Counted from the first letter of the stretch, positions 6,667-14,381 are shown. The stretch is DNA of 17,885 bases from JBOFEH01 sp051650265 (GCA_051650265.1 JBOFIR010000124.1:1-17885), one strand, 5' to 3'. A program made the numbers and translations. The notes: a model not told the origin generated them from the letters alone.

Positions 6667-7575
6667 ATGATTAAAGTCAAAGTACCGGCAACAACTGCGA
6701 ATCTAGGACCAGGATTTGATAGTATAGGAATGGCACTTCAGCTGTATAATATTGTATATGCGGAGGAAATCGCTGAGGGGTTAGAAATTATTATCCAAGA
6801 TGGCAATACGAGTATTCCAACAGATGAGACAAATCTCATCTATCAGACAATCTGTCATTTTTATAAAGAGATTGGTAAAAGTGTTCCGGGCATACGACTG
6901 ATTCAACAAGATAGTATCCCTCATACACGTGGGCTTGGCAGTAGTGCGGCATGTATTGTTGCAGGGTTACATATTGCCAATGCTATGAGCAAAAGCTTTT
7001 TCTCAAAAGAAGAATTGGTGCAGATGGCGGCGCAGCTAGAAGGGCACCCTGATAATACAACACCTGCCTTACTTGGCGGGATGACGGTAGGGGCTATGAA
7101 TGCTGAAGATATGAAATATGTGAAGATCAAAGTGGCAGAGCAGATGCACTTTGCAGTGATGATTCCTGAGTTCACACTCTCCACTGAACTTGCTAGAAAG
7201 GTACTCCCAACACACATTCCGCTAAGTGATGGTGTATTCAATGCTTCCCGTGCAGCCCTTCTTGCGGCATCTATGATTACGGGAGATATTGATAATCTCA
7301 CCATGGCGATGGAAGATCGCTTTCATGAGCCTTACCGTGCACCACTCATTCCACATATGAATGAAGTCATTGCACATGCCAAAAAGTGTGGTGCAAAGGG
7401 ATGTTGCCTTAGTGGTGCAGGGCCTACAATTATTGCAGTCATCAAAAACGTTGTGAGCTTTAGAAAAGAGATGGTGGCATATCTTTCAGAACTGGATGAG
7501 GCGTGGCAGGTGCAGATGCTCCAAGCGGATCAAAATGGTGCGCAGGTCTGGATTGATGAGGAATTGAGATATTAG
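6667..7575 (+). CDS. thrB: Homoserine kinase (GHMP family)
   Basis: It phosphorylates homoserine to O-phosphohomoserine for threonine synthase. At 302 residues it is a full-length GHMP kinase with all three motifs: N-terminal PATTANLGPGFDSIG (7-21), the ATP-binding PHTRGLGSSAA (85-95), and GCCLSGAGPTI starting near residue 245. LEGHPDN between motifs 2 and 3 is also typical of ThrB. The start has GAGGGGGAG at 6652-6660 with a 6-nt spacer. It follows tmk by 25 nt and probably shares its transcript. No threonine synthase is in the window. No convincing terminator follows, only a weak 5-bp hairpin (GCAAA 7578-7582 with TTTGC 7589-7593). Confidence 0.95.
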   Translation: MIKVKVPATTANLGPGFDSIGMALQLYNIVYAEEIAEGLEIIIQDGNTSIPTDETNLIYQTICHFYKEIGKSVPGIRLIQQDSIPHTRGLGSSAACIVAGLHIANAMSKSFFSKEELVQMAAQLEGHPDNTTPALLGGMTVGAMNAEDMKYVKIKVAEQMHFAVMIPEFTLSTELARKVLPTHIPLSDGVFNASRAALLAASMITGDIDNLTMAMEDRFHEPYRAPLIPHMNEVIAHAKKCGAKGCCLSGAGPTIIAVIKNVVSFRKEMVAYLSELDEAWQVQMLQADQNGAQVWIDEELRY

Positions 7576-7588
7576 GAGCAAATTTTTG

Positions 7589-7617
7589 TTTGCATTTGTC
7601 GCAATTTGTATTATAAT
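7589..7617 (+). promoter_or_regulatory. Promoter for the pfkB/psuK-like gene
   Basis: A perfect TATAAT (7612-7617) lies 17 nt downstream of TTTGCA (7589-7594). A short inverted repeat, TTGC (7590-7593), 7 nt, GCAA (7601-7604), overlaps the -35/spacer region and could be an operator, though it is short enough to arise by chance. Confidence 0.55.
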
Positions 7618-7677
7618 GATGAAATGTAAACTTAAAAATAAGAAGAGTAAACTACAGACGGGAAGAGGAAGGACAAC

Positions 7678-8631
7678 ATGACAGAAAATAAACAACCCTA
7701 TGTTCTAGTGTTTGGGATTTCGATTTGTGATATATTTGGTTTTACAAATGACAACTATCGTTCTAAAGATTCCAACCCAGGACGCGTAAAAATGTCTTAT
7801 GGCGGTGTGTGCCGTAATATTGCGGAAAATATGGCGCGAGTAGCGATCAATACAAAATTTATATCTGTATTAGGTGACGATGATAAAGGAAAATGTTTAT
7901 TAGAAGATGCAGAGCGTATGCATTTAGATATGACAGAATCACTCGTTGTACCAGGTATGTCTACCCCTACATATATTGCAATTCTAGATGAACATGGGGA
8001 AATGGTTTCTGCTGTTGTAGATATTAACATTACCGGGCATCTGACACGTGAGTTTGTGGATAGTAAGGCAGAGATTATCAAAAATGCAGAGTATGTATTT
8101 GTAGGTGCAGATGAACCAGAACTACTTGAATACATGGTTAAAGAATATGGTCATGAGACACGCTTTGTACTAGATCCAGTATCTGCAGCTAAGGCGCAGA
8201 ATATGAAACCTTTTATCCAGCATTTCCATACGATCAAACCAAATCGCTATGAAGCAGAGATTCTGTGTGGTTTCCCACTGGATTCACAAGAGGCGATTCA
8301 CAGAGCAGGTCACTACTTTAGAGCGCTTGGGATCTCTGAGATCTTTATTAGCTTAGATGCAGATGGTATCTACTACCACAATACAGGTGGTGCAGGGATT
8401 ATCAAAGCAAAAGACGTAGAGGTTGTTAATGTAACGGGAGCAGGAGATGCATTCGTTGCAGGACTTGGCTATGGGTATACCCATGGACTCACAGTACAAG
8501 AAACTGTTAAGTTTGCTATTGCAATGTCTAATATCACGATTTCACATGAAGAAACAATCCACCCAGATATGGCAGAAGGGTTTGTTAAAGAGTGGCTCAC
8601 TGGAGCAACTTGGTGTGAAACAACATTCTAA
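7678..8631 (+). CDS. psuK: PfkB-family carbohydrate kinase, probably pseudouridine kinase
   Basis: This is a 317-residue ribokinase-fold enzyme. It keeps the PfkB C-terminal signature NVTGAGDAFVAGL, with catalytic Asp at residue 257, and the N-terminal GG..RN motif (SYGGVCRNIAENMA). Several segments match the PsuK subgroup rather than ribokinase or fructokinase: SNPGRVKMS, VPGMSTPTYIAILD.HGEM, a following DINI-like strand, DPVSAAK and KPNRYEAEIL. PsuK phosphorylates pseudouridine to its 5'-phosphate in the cytoplasm. The gene has its own promoter and ends at a terminator facing the nucleoside ABC importer operon, which supports a nucleoside substrate. No psuG partner is visible, so another nucleoside or sugar substrate remains possible. 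Confidence 0.8.
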   Translation: MTENKQPYVLVFGISICDIFGFTNDNYRSKDSNPGRVKMSYGGVCRNIAENMARVAINTKFISVLGDDDKGKCLLEDAERMHLDMTESLVVPGMSTPTYIAILDEHGEMVSAVVDINITGHLTREFVDSKAEIIKNAEYVFVGADEPELLEYMVKEYGHETRFVLDPVSAAKAQNMKPFIQHFHTIKPNRYEAEILCGFPLDSQEAIHRAGHYFRALGISEIFISLDADGIYYHNTGGAGIIKAKDVEVVNVTGAGDAFVAGLGYGYTHGLTVQETVKFAIAMSNITISHEETIHPDMAEGFVKEWLTGATWCETTF

Positions 8632-8656
8632 ATCCTAGAAATAAGATAAATAAAAT

Positions 8657-8683
8657 GGACTTCCAAAAGGAAGTCCGTTTTTT
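8657..8683. terminator. Terminator between convergent psuK-like gene and ABC importer operon
   Basis: A perfect 8-bp stem GGACTTCC/GGAAGTCC (8657-8664 with 8669-8676) has an AAAA loop. It is followed on the plus strand by TTTTTT (8678-8683). On the minus strand the same hairpin is followed by an A/T-rich tail reading ATTTTATTT, so it probably serves both operons. Confidence 0.88.
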
Positions 8684-8691
8684 GTGTTTAT

Positions 8692-9642
8692 TTAACGTTT
8701 TGCAGCATCAAAAGGTTCACCTGAAGCTTTTGGTGCCTGTGAAGTCTTAGAAAAGACAACAAGTGCGATGAGTGTCATCACATATGGGAAGATCTTAAGA
8801 AATACCGGTGGAATCGTTGCTAGTTGAGGTATTACCTGGGAAACATTAGAGATCGTACTTGCAAGTCCGAAGAATAATGTTGCACCGAGGATCCCAAGAG
8901 GCTTCCATTGACCAAAGATGAGTGCAGCTAAGGCAAGGAAGCCAAACCCACTTACAGTCCCATTGAACTCATTAGTAAATGTGACAAGGTAGATGGCACC
9001 ACCAAGACCAGAGAAAGCACCTGATACGAGTACACCAATGTAGCGCATACGGGCAACATTGACACCAGCAGCATCAGCAGCATGAGGGTTTTCACCACAT
9101 GCTCTTAGGCGTAGACCGAATGGTGTTTTGTATAAGACATAAGTCGCTACAAGCAAAATCACAAGGACAAGGAGTGTTGTCACATAAGTGTTTTGGAAGA
9201 AGAGTGGACCCAGTACTGGGATTTCACTAAGCATAGGCACGTCTCTTTTGATAAAACCATTGACACGGATGTTACCACTACCTGTAATATTACGTGCGAG
9301 GAAGATTGTAAGTGCACCTGCCATCATGTTGATCGCAGTCCCACTAATAACCTGATTGGCCTGAAGATTGATACTTGCAAAGGCATGAAGCAGTGAGAAA
9401 AGAGCCCCGATGAGTGTTGCAACGAATAAGCCAAGCCAGATCACCCATGTTGCATTTGGTGCAACACCTTGAAGTGCATTGATGGTTAGTGCACTTGAGA
9501 AAGCCCCTACAATCATCAGTCCATCAAGACCGATATTAACCACACCACTACGTTCTGAGTAGAGTGCACCAAGTGCAGTGATCAGAAGCGGGATGGTAAA
9601 GGCTATTGCATAAGGAAAGATTTGAAAGATGATATCGATCAT
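8692..9642 (-). CDS. Nucleoside ABC transporter permease (second permease, NupC/YufQ-like)
   Basis: This 316-residue polytopic membrane protein belongs to the branched permease family (BPD_transp_2) used by ribose and nucleoside importers. Many hydrophobic segments are visible, and the conserved YSERSGVVNIGLDGLMIVGAF stretch near residues 28-49 is typical of this subfamily, as is LRACGENPHAADAAGVNV, the cytoplasmic coupling loop for the ATPase (about 177-196). Its start overlaps the stop of the upstream permease by 4 nt (ATGA), a sign of translational coupling. It is the last gene of the operon and ends shortly before the shared terminator. The assignment as a nucleoside rather than sugar permease rests on the BmpA-type binding protein in the same operon. 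Confidence 0.92.
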   Translation of the reverse strand: MIDIIFQIFPYAIAFTIPLLITALGALYSERSGVVNIGLDGLMIVGAFSSALTINALQGVAPNATWVIWLGLFVATLIGALFSLLHAFASINLQANQVISGTAINMMAGALTIFLARNITGSGNIRVNGFIKRDVPMLSEIPVLGPLFFQNTYVTTLLVLVILLVATYVLYKTPFGLRLRACGENPHAADAAGVNVARMRYIGVLVSGAFSGLGGAIYLVTFTNEFNGTVSGFGFLALAALIFGQWKPLGILGATLFFGLASTISNVSQVIPQLATIPPVFLKIFPYVMTLIALVVFSKTSQAPKASGEPFDAAKR

Positions 9643-10757
9643 AGTTTCACTTCCTCCTGTTCTTTTTGAGTCTGTTTTTGAGTAGCCTCAAGCTGAGCAG
9701 CTTTTTGGAGGCGACGTTTGTTTAAGACACGTTCTACTAAGACGCTTGTTGCGGCAAAGTAGATGATTGTTGCAATGATTGTATCTGCGATCTCTGGTGG
9801 AATCTTAGTTGCTGCACTCATGAAACCTCTACCAGAATAAAGGAGACCGAAGAAGAGTGCAGAAAGAAGTGTACCGATTGGTGTATTCGCACCAAGAAGT
9901 GCTACAGCGATCCCATCCATTCCTTGAGAGGGGAGAATACCGATTTGGATACAGTTGGCATTTCCTGCGTATTGTACCATACCAGCAAGACCAGCAAGTG
10001 CACCTGAGATCATCATAGAGAGAATAATGTTTTTGTTAACAGAGATTCCTGCATACTCAGCAGCGTGGCGATTAAAGCCTACTGACTTAAGTTCATAACC
10101 AAATGTTGTGCGGTTGAGAATGAAGGCAATCACAGCAACAGCGATGAGGGCAACAAAAATCCCAAGATTAATATAAGAACCGTTGAATAGGTTTGAAATC
10201 CAGTCAGCACGGAGTGTTGCACTATCTGAAAGGAGTCTAGACTCTGTTTCCATATTACCTTTAAAATAAGCAGGCACTGTATAAAAGATAATCCAATACG
10301 CAATCCAGTTCATCATGATTGTTGATACAACCTCGTGAACATTGAACTTTGCTTTGAGAAGTCCTGGGATGAATGCAAAAAGTGCGCCGCCTAACATACC
10401 TACAACGATCATCAGTGGTACAAGGGCATAACTAGGAAGGTTCATAGTTAAACCAACAGCTGTTGCACAGAAACCACCAAAGAGCATTTGACCAGCAACA
10501 CCGATATTGAAGAGGCCAGTACGGAAGGCAAAGGCAACGGAAAGACCTGTCAGGATCAGCGGTGTCGCCGTTGCAATGGTATTACCTACACGCTCCATAT
10601 TCTTAAGACCACCTTGTACAAGGTACATGAAGCCTGCGAATGGATTGTGTCCTGTTAGGAGCATGAGGATTGTTCCTGCAATAAGGCCAAGTCCTACTGG
10701 AATGAGGCTAATCCCAAATTTTTTAAGCTTTGGAGAAATGTTTTTAGGCTTATTCAT
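9639..10757 (-). CDS. Nucleoside ABC transporter permease (first permease, NupB/YufP-like)
   Basis: This 372-residue integral membrane permease is the partner of the gene that follows it. It has many hydrophobic segments and the same family motifs: AFRTGLFNIGVAGQMLFGG near residues 80-98 and the coupling loop LKSVGFNRHAAEYAGISVN (about 223-241). The last 30 residues form a charged cytoplasmic tail rich in Lys, Gln and Glu (starting NKRRLQKAAQ), likely helical and without a clear role. The start codon lies inside the end of the ATPase gene (8-nt overlap), so the three ABC genes are translationally coupled. Confidence 0.92.
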   Translation of the reverse strand: MNKPKNISPKLKKFGISLIPVGLGLIAGTILMLLTGHNPFAGFMYLVQGGLKNMERVGNTIATATPLILTGLSVAFAFRTGLFNIGVAGQMLFGGFCATAVGLTMNLPSYALVPLMIVVGMLGGALFAFIPGLLKAKFNVHEVVSTIMMNWIAYWIIFYTVPAYFKGNMETESRLLSDSATLRADWISNLFNGSYINLGIFVALIAVAVIAFILNRTTFGYELKSVGFNRHAAEYAGISVNKNIILSMMISGALAGLAGMVQYAGNANCIQIGILPSQGMDGIAVALLGANTPIGTLLSALFFGLLYSGRGFMSAATKIPPEIADTIIATIIYFAATSVLVERVLNKRRLQKAAQLEATQKQTQKEQEEVKL

Positions 10758-12276
10758 GTTGCGTGCCTCCTTTAATACCAGCCATCATAAGACCGATTTC
10801 ATTTTCATCTGTTTGTGTAGCATCGACAACACCGATGAGTTCACCATTGTTTACAACAGCGATGCGGTCTGAGACATTGAGAATTTCATCGAGTTCAAGT
10901 GAGACAAGTAAGACTGCTTTGCCTTTGTCACGGTGCGCTACAAGACGTTTGTGGATGTACTCAATAGAACCTACATCCAGGCCTCTTGTTGGCTGCACAG
11001 CGATGAGGAGTTCTGGATTGAGCTCCATCTCACGACCAACGATGGCTTTTTGTTGGTTACCGCCAGAGAGTGAGCGTGCGATAGACTTGCCACCTTCACC
11101 AGAACGGACATCAAAAGCTTTGATGATCTTCTCTGAGTAAGCGTGGATTGCCTCACGGTTTAGAAGACCACGCTTTGCAAATGGTTTTTGATTGTAGATC
11201 TCGAGGATCATATTATCCTCAATGGTGTAATCTAATACAAGACCACGTTTGTGGCGGTCTTCAGGAATATGTGCAATCCCTTTGCGAATACGGCCCCGAA
11301 TAGGCAGGGTTGTAATATTTTCCTCATTGAGGGTAATGGTACCACTTTCGGATTTGCGAAGACCTGTGATTGCTTCTACAAGTTCGTTTTGACCATTGCC
11401 TTCAACACCAGCAATGCCCATGATTTCGCCAGCTTTTACCTCAAGTGAGAAATTTTTAAGACCAAGTACTTTTTTATTGTTTTTGACAGAAAGATTAGCG
11501 ACATTTAAAATCACTTTGCCAGGGGTGCTTGGTGTTTTGTTTACTGTAAAGGATACGGGACGTCCAACCATCATTTTTGCCATTTCCGCCTCTGAAGTCG
11601 ATTGAACGTCTACTGTACCGATGCATTTACCGCGTCTAATAACTGTACAGCGATTAGCAACTGCTTTAATTTCTTTGAGTTTGTGTGTGATGAGGATGAT
11701 TGATTTGCCCTCTTTGATCAGGTTACGCATGATGGCAATGAGGTCATCAATCTCCTGAGGTGTCAGCACGGCAGTTGGTTCATCAAAGATGAGAATCTCT
11801 GCATTACGGTAGAGCATTTTCATGATCTCTACACGCTGTTGCATCCCGACAGAGATATCTTCGATCTTAGCGTAAGGGTCAATACTTAATCCATATTTTT
11901 CAGAGAGCTCAGCTACACGCTTTGCTGCACTGTGAATATCAATACTGGTCCCTTTCTTTGGTTCAAGACCAAGGACGATATTTTCTGTGGTCGTGAAGTT
12001 ATGTACGAGTTTGAAGTGTTGGTGAACCATTCCAATACCAAGATCATTGGCAATGTTTGGGTTAGAGATTTTAGCCTCATTGCCGTTCACTTTGATACAC
12101 CCACGATCTGGGAGATACATACCGAAGAGCATTCCCATAAGTGTTGATTTACCGGCACCATTTTCGCCGAGTAGGGCGTGCACTTCGCCTTTTGCAAGCT
12201 GCAAAGTCACATCATCGTTGGCAATGATGCCTGGGAATTCTTTACGAATACCGAGCATTTCAACAATGTATTCCAT
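10750..12276 (-). CDS. Nucleoside ABC transporter ATP-binding protein (double ATPase, NupA/YufO-like)
   Basis: This 508-residue subunit carries two fused nucleotide-binding domains and energises import through the two permeases. Domain 1 has Walker A GENGAGKST (about 37-45), the signature region ISVGMQQR, Walker B ILIFDEPTAVLTP and the switch histidine in ITHK. Domain 2 has a degenerate Walker A, GVEGNGQNEL near residue 293, with the signature SLSGGNQQK and LLIAVQPTRGLDVG in place of the usual Walker B Asp-Glu. This asymmetry, with only one consensus site, is standard for ribose/nucleoside importers of this class. AAGGAGG upstream of ATG 12276 supports the start. It is separated from the binding-protein gene by a terminator and a possible promoter of its own. 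Confidence 0.94.
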   Translation of the reverse strand: MEYIVEMLGIRKEFPGIIANDDVTLQLAKGEVHALLGENGAGKSTLMGMLFGMYLPDRGCIKVNGNEAKISNPNIANDLGIGMVHQHFKLVHNFTTTENIVLGLEPKKGTSIDIHSAAKRVAELSEKYGLSIDPYAKIEDISVGMQQRVEIMKMLYRNAEILIFDEPTAVLTPQEIDDLIAIMRNLIKEGKSIILITHKLKEIKAVANRCTVIRRGKCIGTVDVQSTSEAEMAKMMVGRPVSFTVNKTPSTPGKVILNVANLSVKNNKKVLGLKNFSLEVKAGEIMGIAGVEGNGQNELVEAITGLRKSESGTITLNEENITTLPIRGRIRKGIAHIPEDRHKRGLVLDYTIEDNMILEIYNQKPFAKRGLLNREAIHAYSEKIIKAFDVRSGEGGKSIARSLSGGNQQKAIVGREMELNPELLIAVQPTRGLDVGSIEYIHKRLVAHRDKGKAVLLVSLELDEILNVSDRIAVVNNGELIGVVDATQTDENEIGLMMAGIKGGTQHE

Positions 12277-12316
12277 AGTGTTCCTCCTTATAAAAAGTGA
12301 TACTTCATTTTACCAT

Positions 12317-12345
12317 AATCTAGGTAATTAATATATAATCGTTAA
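12317..12345 (-). promoter_or_regulatory. Possible secondary promoter for the ABC ATPase/permease genes
   Basis: On the minus strand TTAACG (plus 12340-12345) and TAGATT (plus 12317-12322) are 17 nt apart, each matching 4 of 6 consensus bases. It would let the ATPase and permeases be transcribed past the terminator that follows the binding-protein gene. The match is weak. Confidence 0.3.
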
Positions 12346-12379
12346 GGATTTAGCGGGAATTTGATAGATTCCTTTGCAT

Positions 12380-12407
12380 AAAAAAAGACGGCGAACCGTC
12401 TTTTTTT
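12380..12407 (-). terminator. Intra-operon terminator after the binding-protein gene
   Basis: GACGG/CCGTC (12387-12391 with 12396-12400) with a 4-nt loop, UUCG on the minus transcript, is extended by an A-run (12380-12386) and a T-run (12401-12407), so it works in either direction. It lies 8 nt after the lipoprotein stop and within the operon, which fits partial termination that makes more binding protein than membrane subunits. Confidence 0.85.
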
Positions 12408-12415
12408 ATGTCACC

Positions 12416-13519
12416 TTATTTTGCAAGGCTACCATCATTTTCACCAGCAACTTTGATTTCGCCAGCTTTGATTTTTGCAGCCACATCATTGACTGTTTTT
12501 ACAGTAGCTTCGCTTAAGTTTGGATTCTCAGCAGGGATCCCAACACCATCATTTTTGCTATCAAACATCAATGTTTGGCCACCTGGGAATTCACCTTTAA
12601 GCTCTGCTTGAATCATATCAAAAGCAGATGTAGCGATTTTCTTAACAGCAGATGTACGGATAACAGATTTTTCACCTTCATAGATCCCTTCTGCATATTG
12701 GTCTACGTCTACACCAACGATCCAAGCTTCTTTGCCAGCTGTAGCGCGTTCTTTAGCTTCAGTGATGGCACCTGCACCAACACCACCGGCAGCGCAGAAG
12801 ATTGTTTTTACACCTTTATCGTACATAGAAGCAGCAAGCTGTTTTCCAGCTGGTGCATTATCAAATGTACCTTGGTATACGATATTTTCTGGTTTCATTT
12901 CGATAGTTGTGCCAAGGTTGTCGTTAGCATATTTTACACCTTGTTGGAAGCCCCAGTTGAATTTTTGTACTGGAGGAATTTCCATACCACCGATGAAGCC
13001 CATTTCACCTTCTTTTTGCTCAAGGGAAGCAGCGATTCCAGCAAGGAAGCCAGCTTCGTGCTCAGCGTAGAAGATTGATACTGTATTTGGACCTACTTTA
13101 GCTTGGAATTCTGGATCATCGAAAGCTTTACCGTTGTTTGGAGAACCATCGATGAGTACGAATTTAGCATCTTGGTATTTATCTTGTGCCTGGAAGATTG
13201 CAGATTCAAATTTGTAACCTGGAGTTACGATGAATTTGAAGTCTGTGTCATAAAGGTTAGCGATTTCTTTAAGGTAGTCCGCTTCTGTTGTAAGAGCTGG
13301 TTTGAGGTAGTTAGTCGATACACCTAGATCTTTTTCAGCTTGCTTGATGCCTTCCCAAGTCCCTTGATTGAATGACTTGTCGTCGATTGTTCCTGAGTCT
13401 GTTACCATACCTACATTGAGGTCGGCCTTTGCAGTATTGCCACCACAACCAACTAAAGAACTCATTGCAAGGACAGATGCAATTGCTACGGCTAAAAATT
13501 TCTTTTTCATTGTTTTCAC
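12416..13519 (-). CDS. BmpA-family nucleoside-binding lipoprotein (substrate-binding protein of the ABC importer)
   Basis: This 367-residue extracytoplasmic binding protein is anchored to the membrane by lipid. The N-terminus has MKTMKKK, a hydrophobic core and a lipobox ending SLVGC, with Cys25 as the predicted lipidated residue. The mature part shows Bmp/PnrA family features: VGMVTDSGTIDDKSFNQGTWEGI at the start of the first lobe, IVTPGYKFESAI, and the GFIGGMEIPPVQKFNWGFQQGVKYA block. Characterised relatives bind purine or other nucleosides. The start ATG 13519 has GGGGTG six nt upstream; a second Met (residue 4) is too far from it. It is the first gene of the importer operon and is separated from the ATPase by a terminator. 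Confidence 0.94.
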   Translation of the reverse strand: MKTMKKKFLAVAIASVLAMSSLVGCGGNTAKADLNVGMVTDSGTIDDKSFNQGTWEGIKQAEKDLGVSTNYLKPALTTEADYLKEIANLYDTDFKFIVTPGYKFESAIFQAQDKYQDAKFVLIDGSPNNGKAFDDPEFQAKVGPNTVSIFYAEHEAGFLAGIAASLEQKEGEMGFIGGMEIPPVQKFNWGFQQGVKYANDNLGTTIEMKPENIVYQGTFDNAPAGKQLAASMYDKGVKTIFCAAGGVGAGAITEAKERATAGKEAWIVGVDVDQYAEGIYEGEKSVIRTSAVKKIATSAFDMIQAELKGEFPGGQTLMFDSKNDGVGIPAENPNLSEATVKTVNDVAAKIKAGEIKVAGENDGSLAK

Positions 13520-13793
13520 CCCGAATATGTAATTAACATAAGAGAATTCCTATGTCATTATCATTATATTACAATAGCCCATAGAAATATTCAATATATT
13601 ACAAACCATTAGTGGTGTATAAAAAAATATAATTGTTCTAATATATATTGTGGAAAATGACTATGAGATAATAATTTTTAAACAAAAGTACAATGTTTGA
13701 TAAATAAGGAATGCAAATGCAATAGACACCAAACAAGGGGGTCTCGGATATACTTTTAGTAGGAAAAACTTTTTTAGGAATCGAGGAAAAACA
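13520..13793. other. Divergent intergenic region between bmpA-like lipoprotein and Cys-rich gene
   Basis: This 274-nt AT-rich stretch holds the promoter of the minus-strand operon and the start region of the plus-strand gene. No purine riboswitch or other known leader RNA is recognisable. For the plus strand the best guess is TTGTGG (13648-13653), 16 nt, AATAAT (13670-13675), which is weak. A 9-bp direct repeat AGGAAAAAC occurs at 13761-13769 and 13784-13792, the second copy forming part of the ribosome binding site of the next gene. Confidence 0.5.
13563..13594 (-). promoter_or_regulatory. Probable promoter of the nucleoside importer operon
   Basis: On the minus strand, TTGAAT (plus 13589-13594) is followed after 17 nt by TAATAT (plus 13566-13571). 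A perfect TATAAT overlaps it (plus 13563-13568) at a longer 20-nt spacing. One of the two -10 elements is probably used. Confidence 0.45.
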
Positions 13794-14381
13794 ATGCAAA
13801 GAATGTATGATTCTGCCGAAATGATCCGAGATATGTTGTTTTGCACTATAGGGCAAGATCCTAATGTATGTGTCCAAGAAGTGGTCTGTGTCTGTCATGA
13901 ACTGCAAGAGATTCCTATTCATGTGAGTGGGCAAGCACGTGCGGAAAATCTCCGAGCGATTATTCCTAGGGAGTACCAAATTGGGAATACAGTGATCGTG
14001 ACAAAAGTATTCTATGAGAGATGTGAACTGGAGTGGGTATGTATTCCAAAGAAGAATGTGAGGCAAGTAGCTACCTTATTTTGCCAAGGGCTGAGTAGCA
14101 ATAGGCTTTTTGCAGGCACCATCTTGCCCCCAGAGAAGCTGATTGCAGTAACTTTCAATTTGACAATACTCATCTTGCCTGAGACGATCACCTTTTTTGG
14201 CCCTTGGCCACATGAAGAATCAGCGGCGGATGTATTTGCAAGAGTACTGAATTTGGAGTATGGTAAGATATTATGTACCCGTGCTTGTTTTGTAAGCTTT
14301 GATCCCTCCTGTCACAGGGTGTGTGACATTTATTGCGGGGCCAAGACTTGCGAGTACAAGGAATCATGGTACAATAGATAA
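13794..14381 (+). CDS. Hypothetical cysteine-rich protein upstream of tex
   Basis: I do not recognise this 195-residue protein. It has 13 cysteines, six of them in a C-terminal cluster at residues 161, 165, 173, 177, 181 and 186 (C-x3-C-x7-C-x3-C-x3-C-x4-C). Others form a CxC pair (VVCVCHEL) near residue 31. That spacing suggests metal binding or disulfide cross-linking but matches no motif I can name. The middle (about 50-140) looks like beta-strands, with a hydrophobic stretch LIAVTFNLTILILPETITFF that is short for a membrane helix. There is no signal peptide. GAGGA at 13783-13787, 6 nt before ATG 13794, supports the start. Codon use resembles its neighbours. It ends 30 nt before tex and probably shares a transcript with it. 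Confidence 0.7.
   Translation: MQRMYDSAEMIRDMLFCTIGQDPNVCVQEVVCVCHELQEIPIHVSGQARAENLRAIIPREYQIGNTVIVTKVFYERCELEWVCIPKKNVRQVATLFCQGLSSNRLFAGTILPPEKLIAVTFNLTILILPETITFFGPWPHEESAADVFARVLNLEYGKILCTRACFVSFDPSCHRVCDIYCGAKTCEYKESWYNR

Noticed and set aside
7576..7593. Terminator after thrB (GCAAA-TTTTTG-TTTGC hairpin)
   Set aside because: The stem has only 5 weak pairs and no T-tract follows; it overlaps the -35 of the next promoter.
10763..11140. Ser/Pro-rich plus-strand ORF opposite the ABC ATPase
   Set aside because: Shadow of the ATPase coding frame, with no RBS or family features.
12575..13078. A 167-residue plus-strand ORF rich in Phe, Ser and Cys
   Set aside because: It lies wholly antisense to the binding-lipoprotein gene and its composition is what the reverse frame of such a gene produces.
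13710..13722. Tandem ATGCAA repeat as a regulatory array
   Set aside because: Only two short copies are present, which is expected by chance in AT-rich DNA.
13530..13793. Purine or other riboswitch upstream of the nucleoside importer or the Cys-rich gene
   Set aside because: I could find none of the conserved core segments of the purine, preQ1, SAM or c-di-GMP classes in either orientation.
13638..14066. A 142-residue minus-strand ORF overlapping the Cys-rich gene
   Set aside because: It has no clear ribosome binding site and no recognisable motifs, and it runs antisense to a plus-strand ORF with a good RBS.
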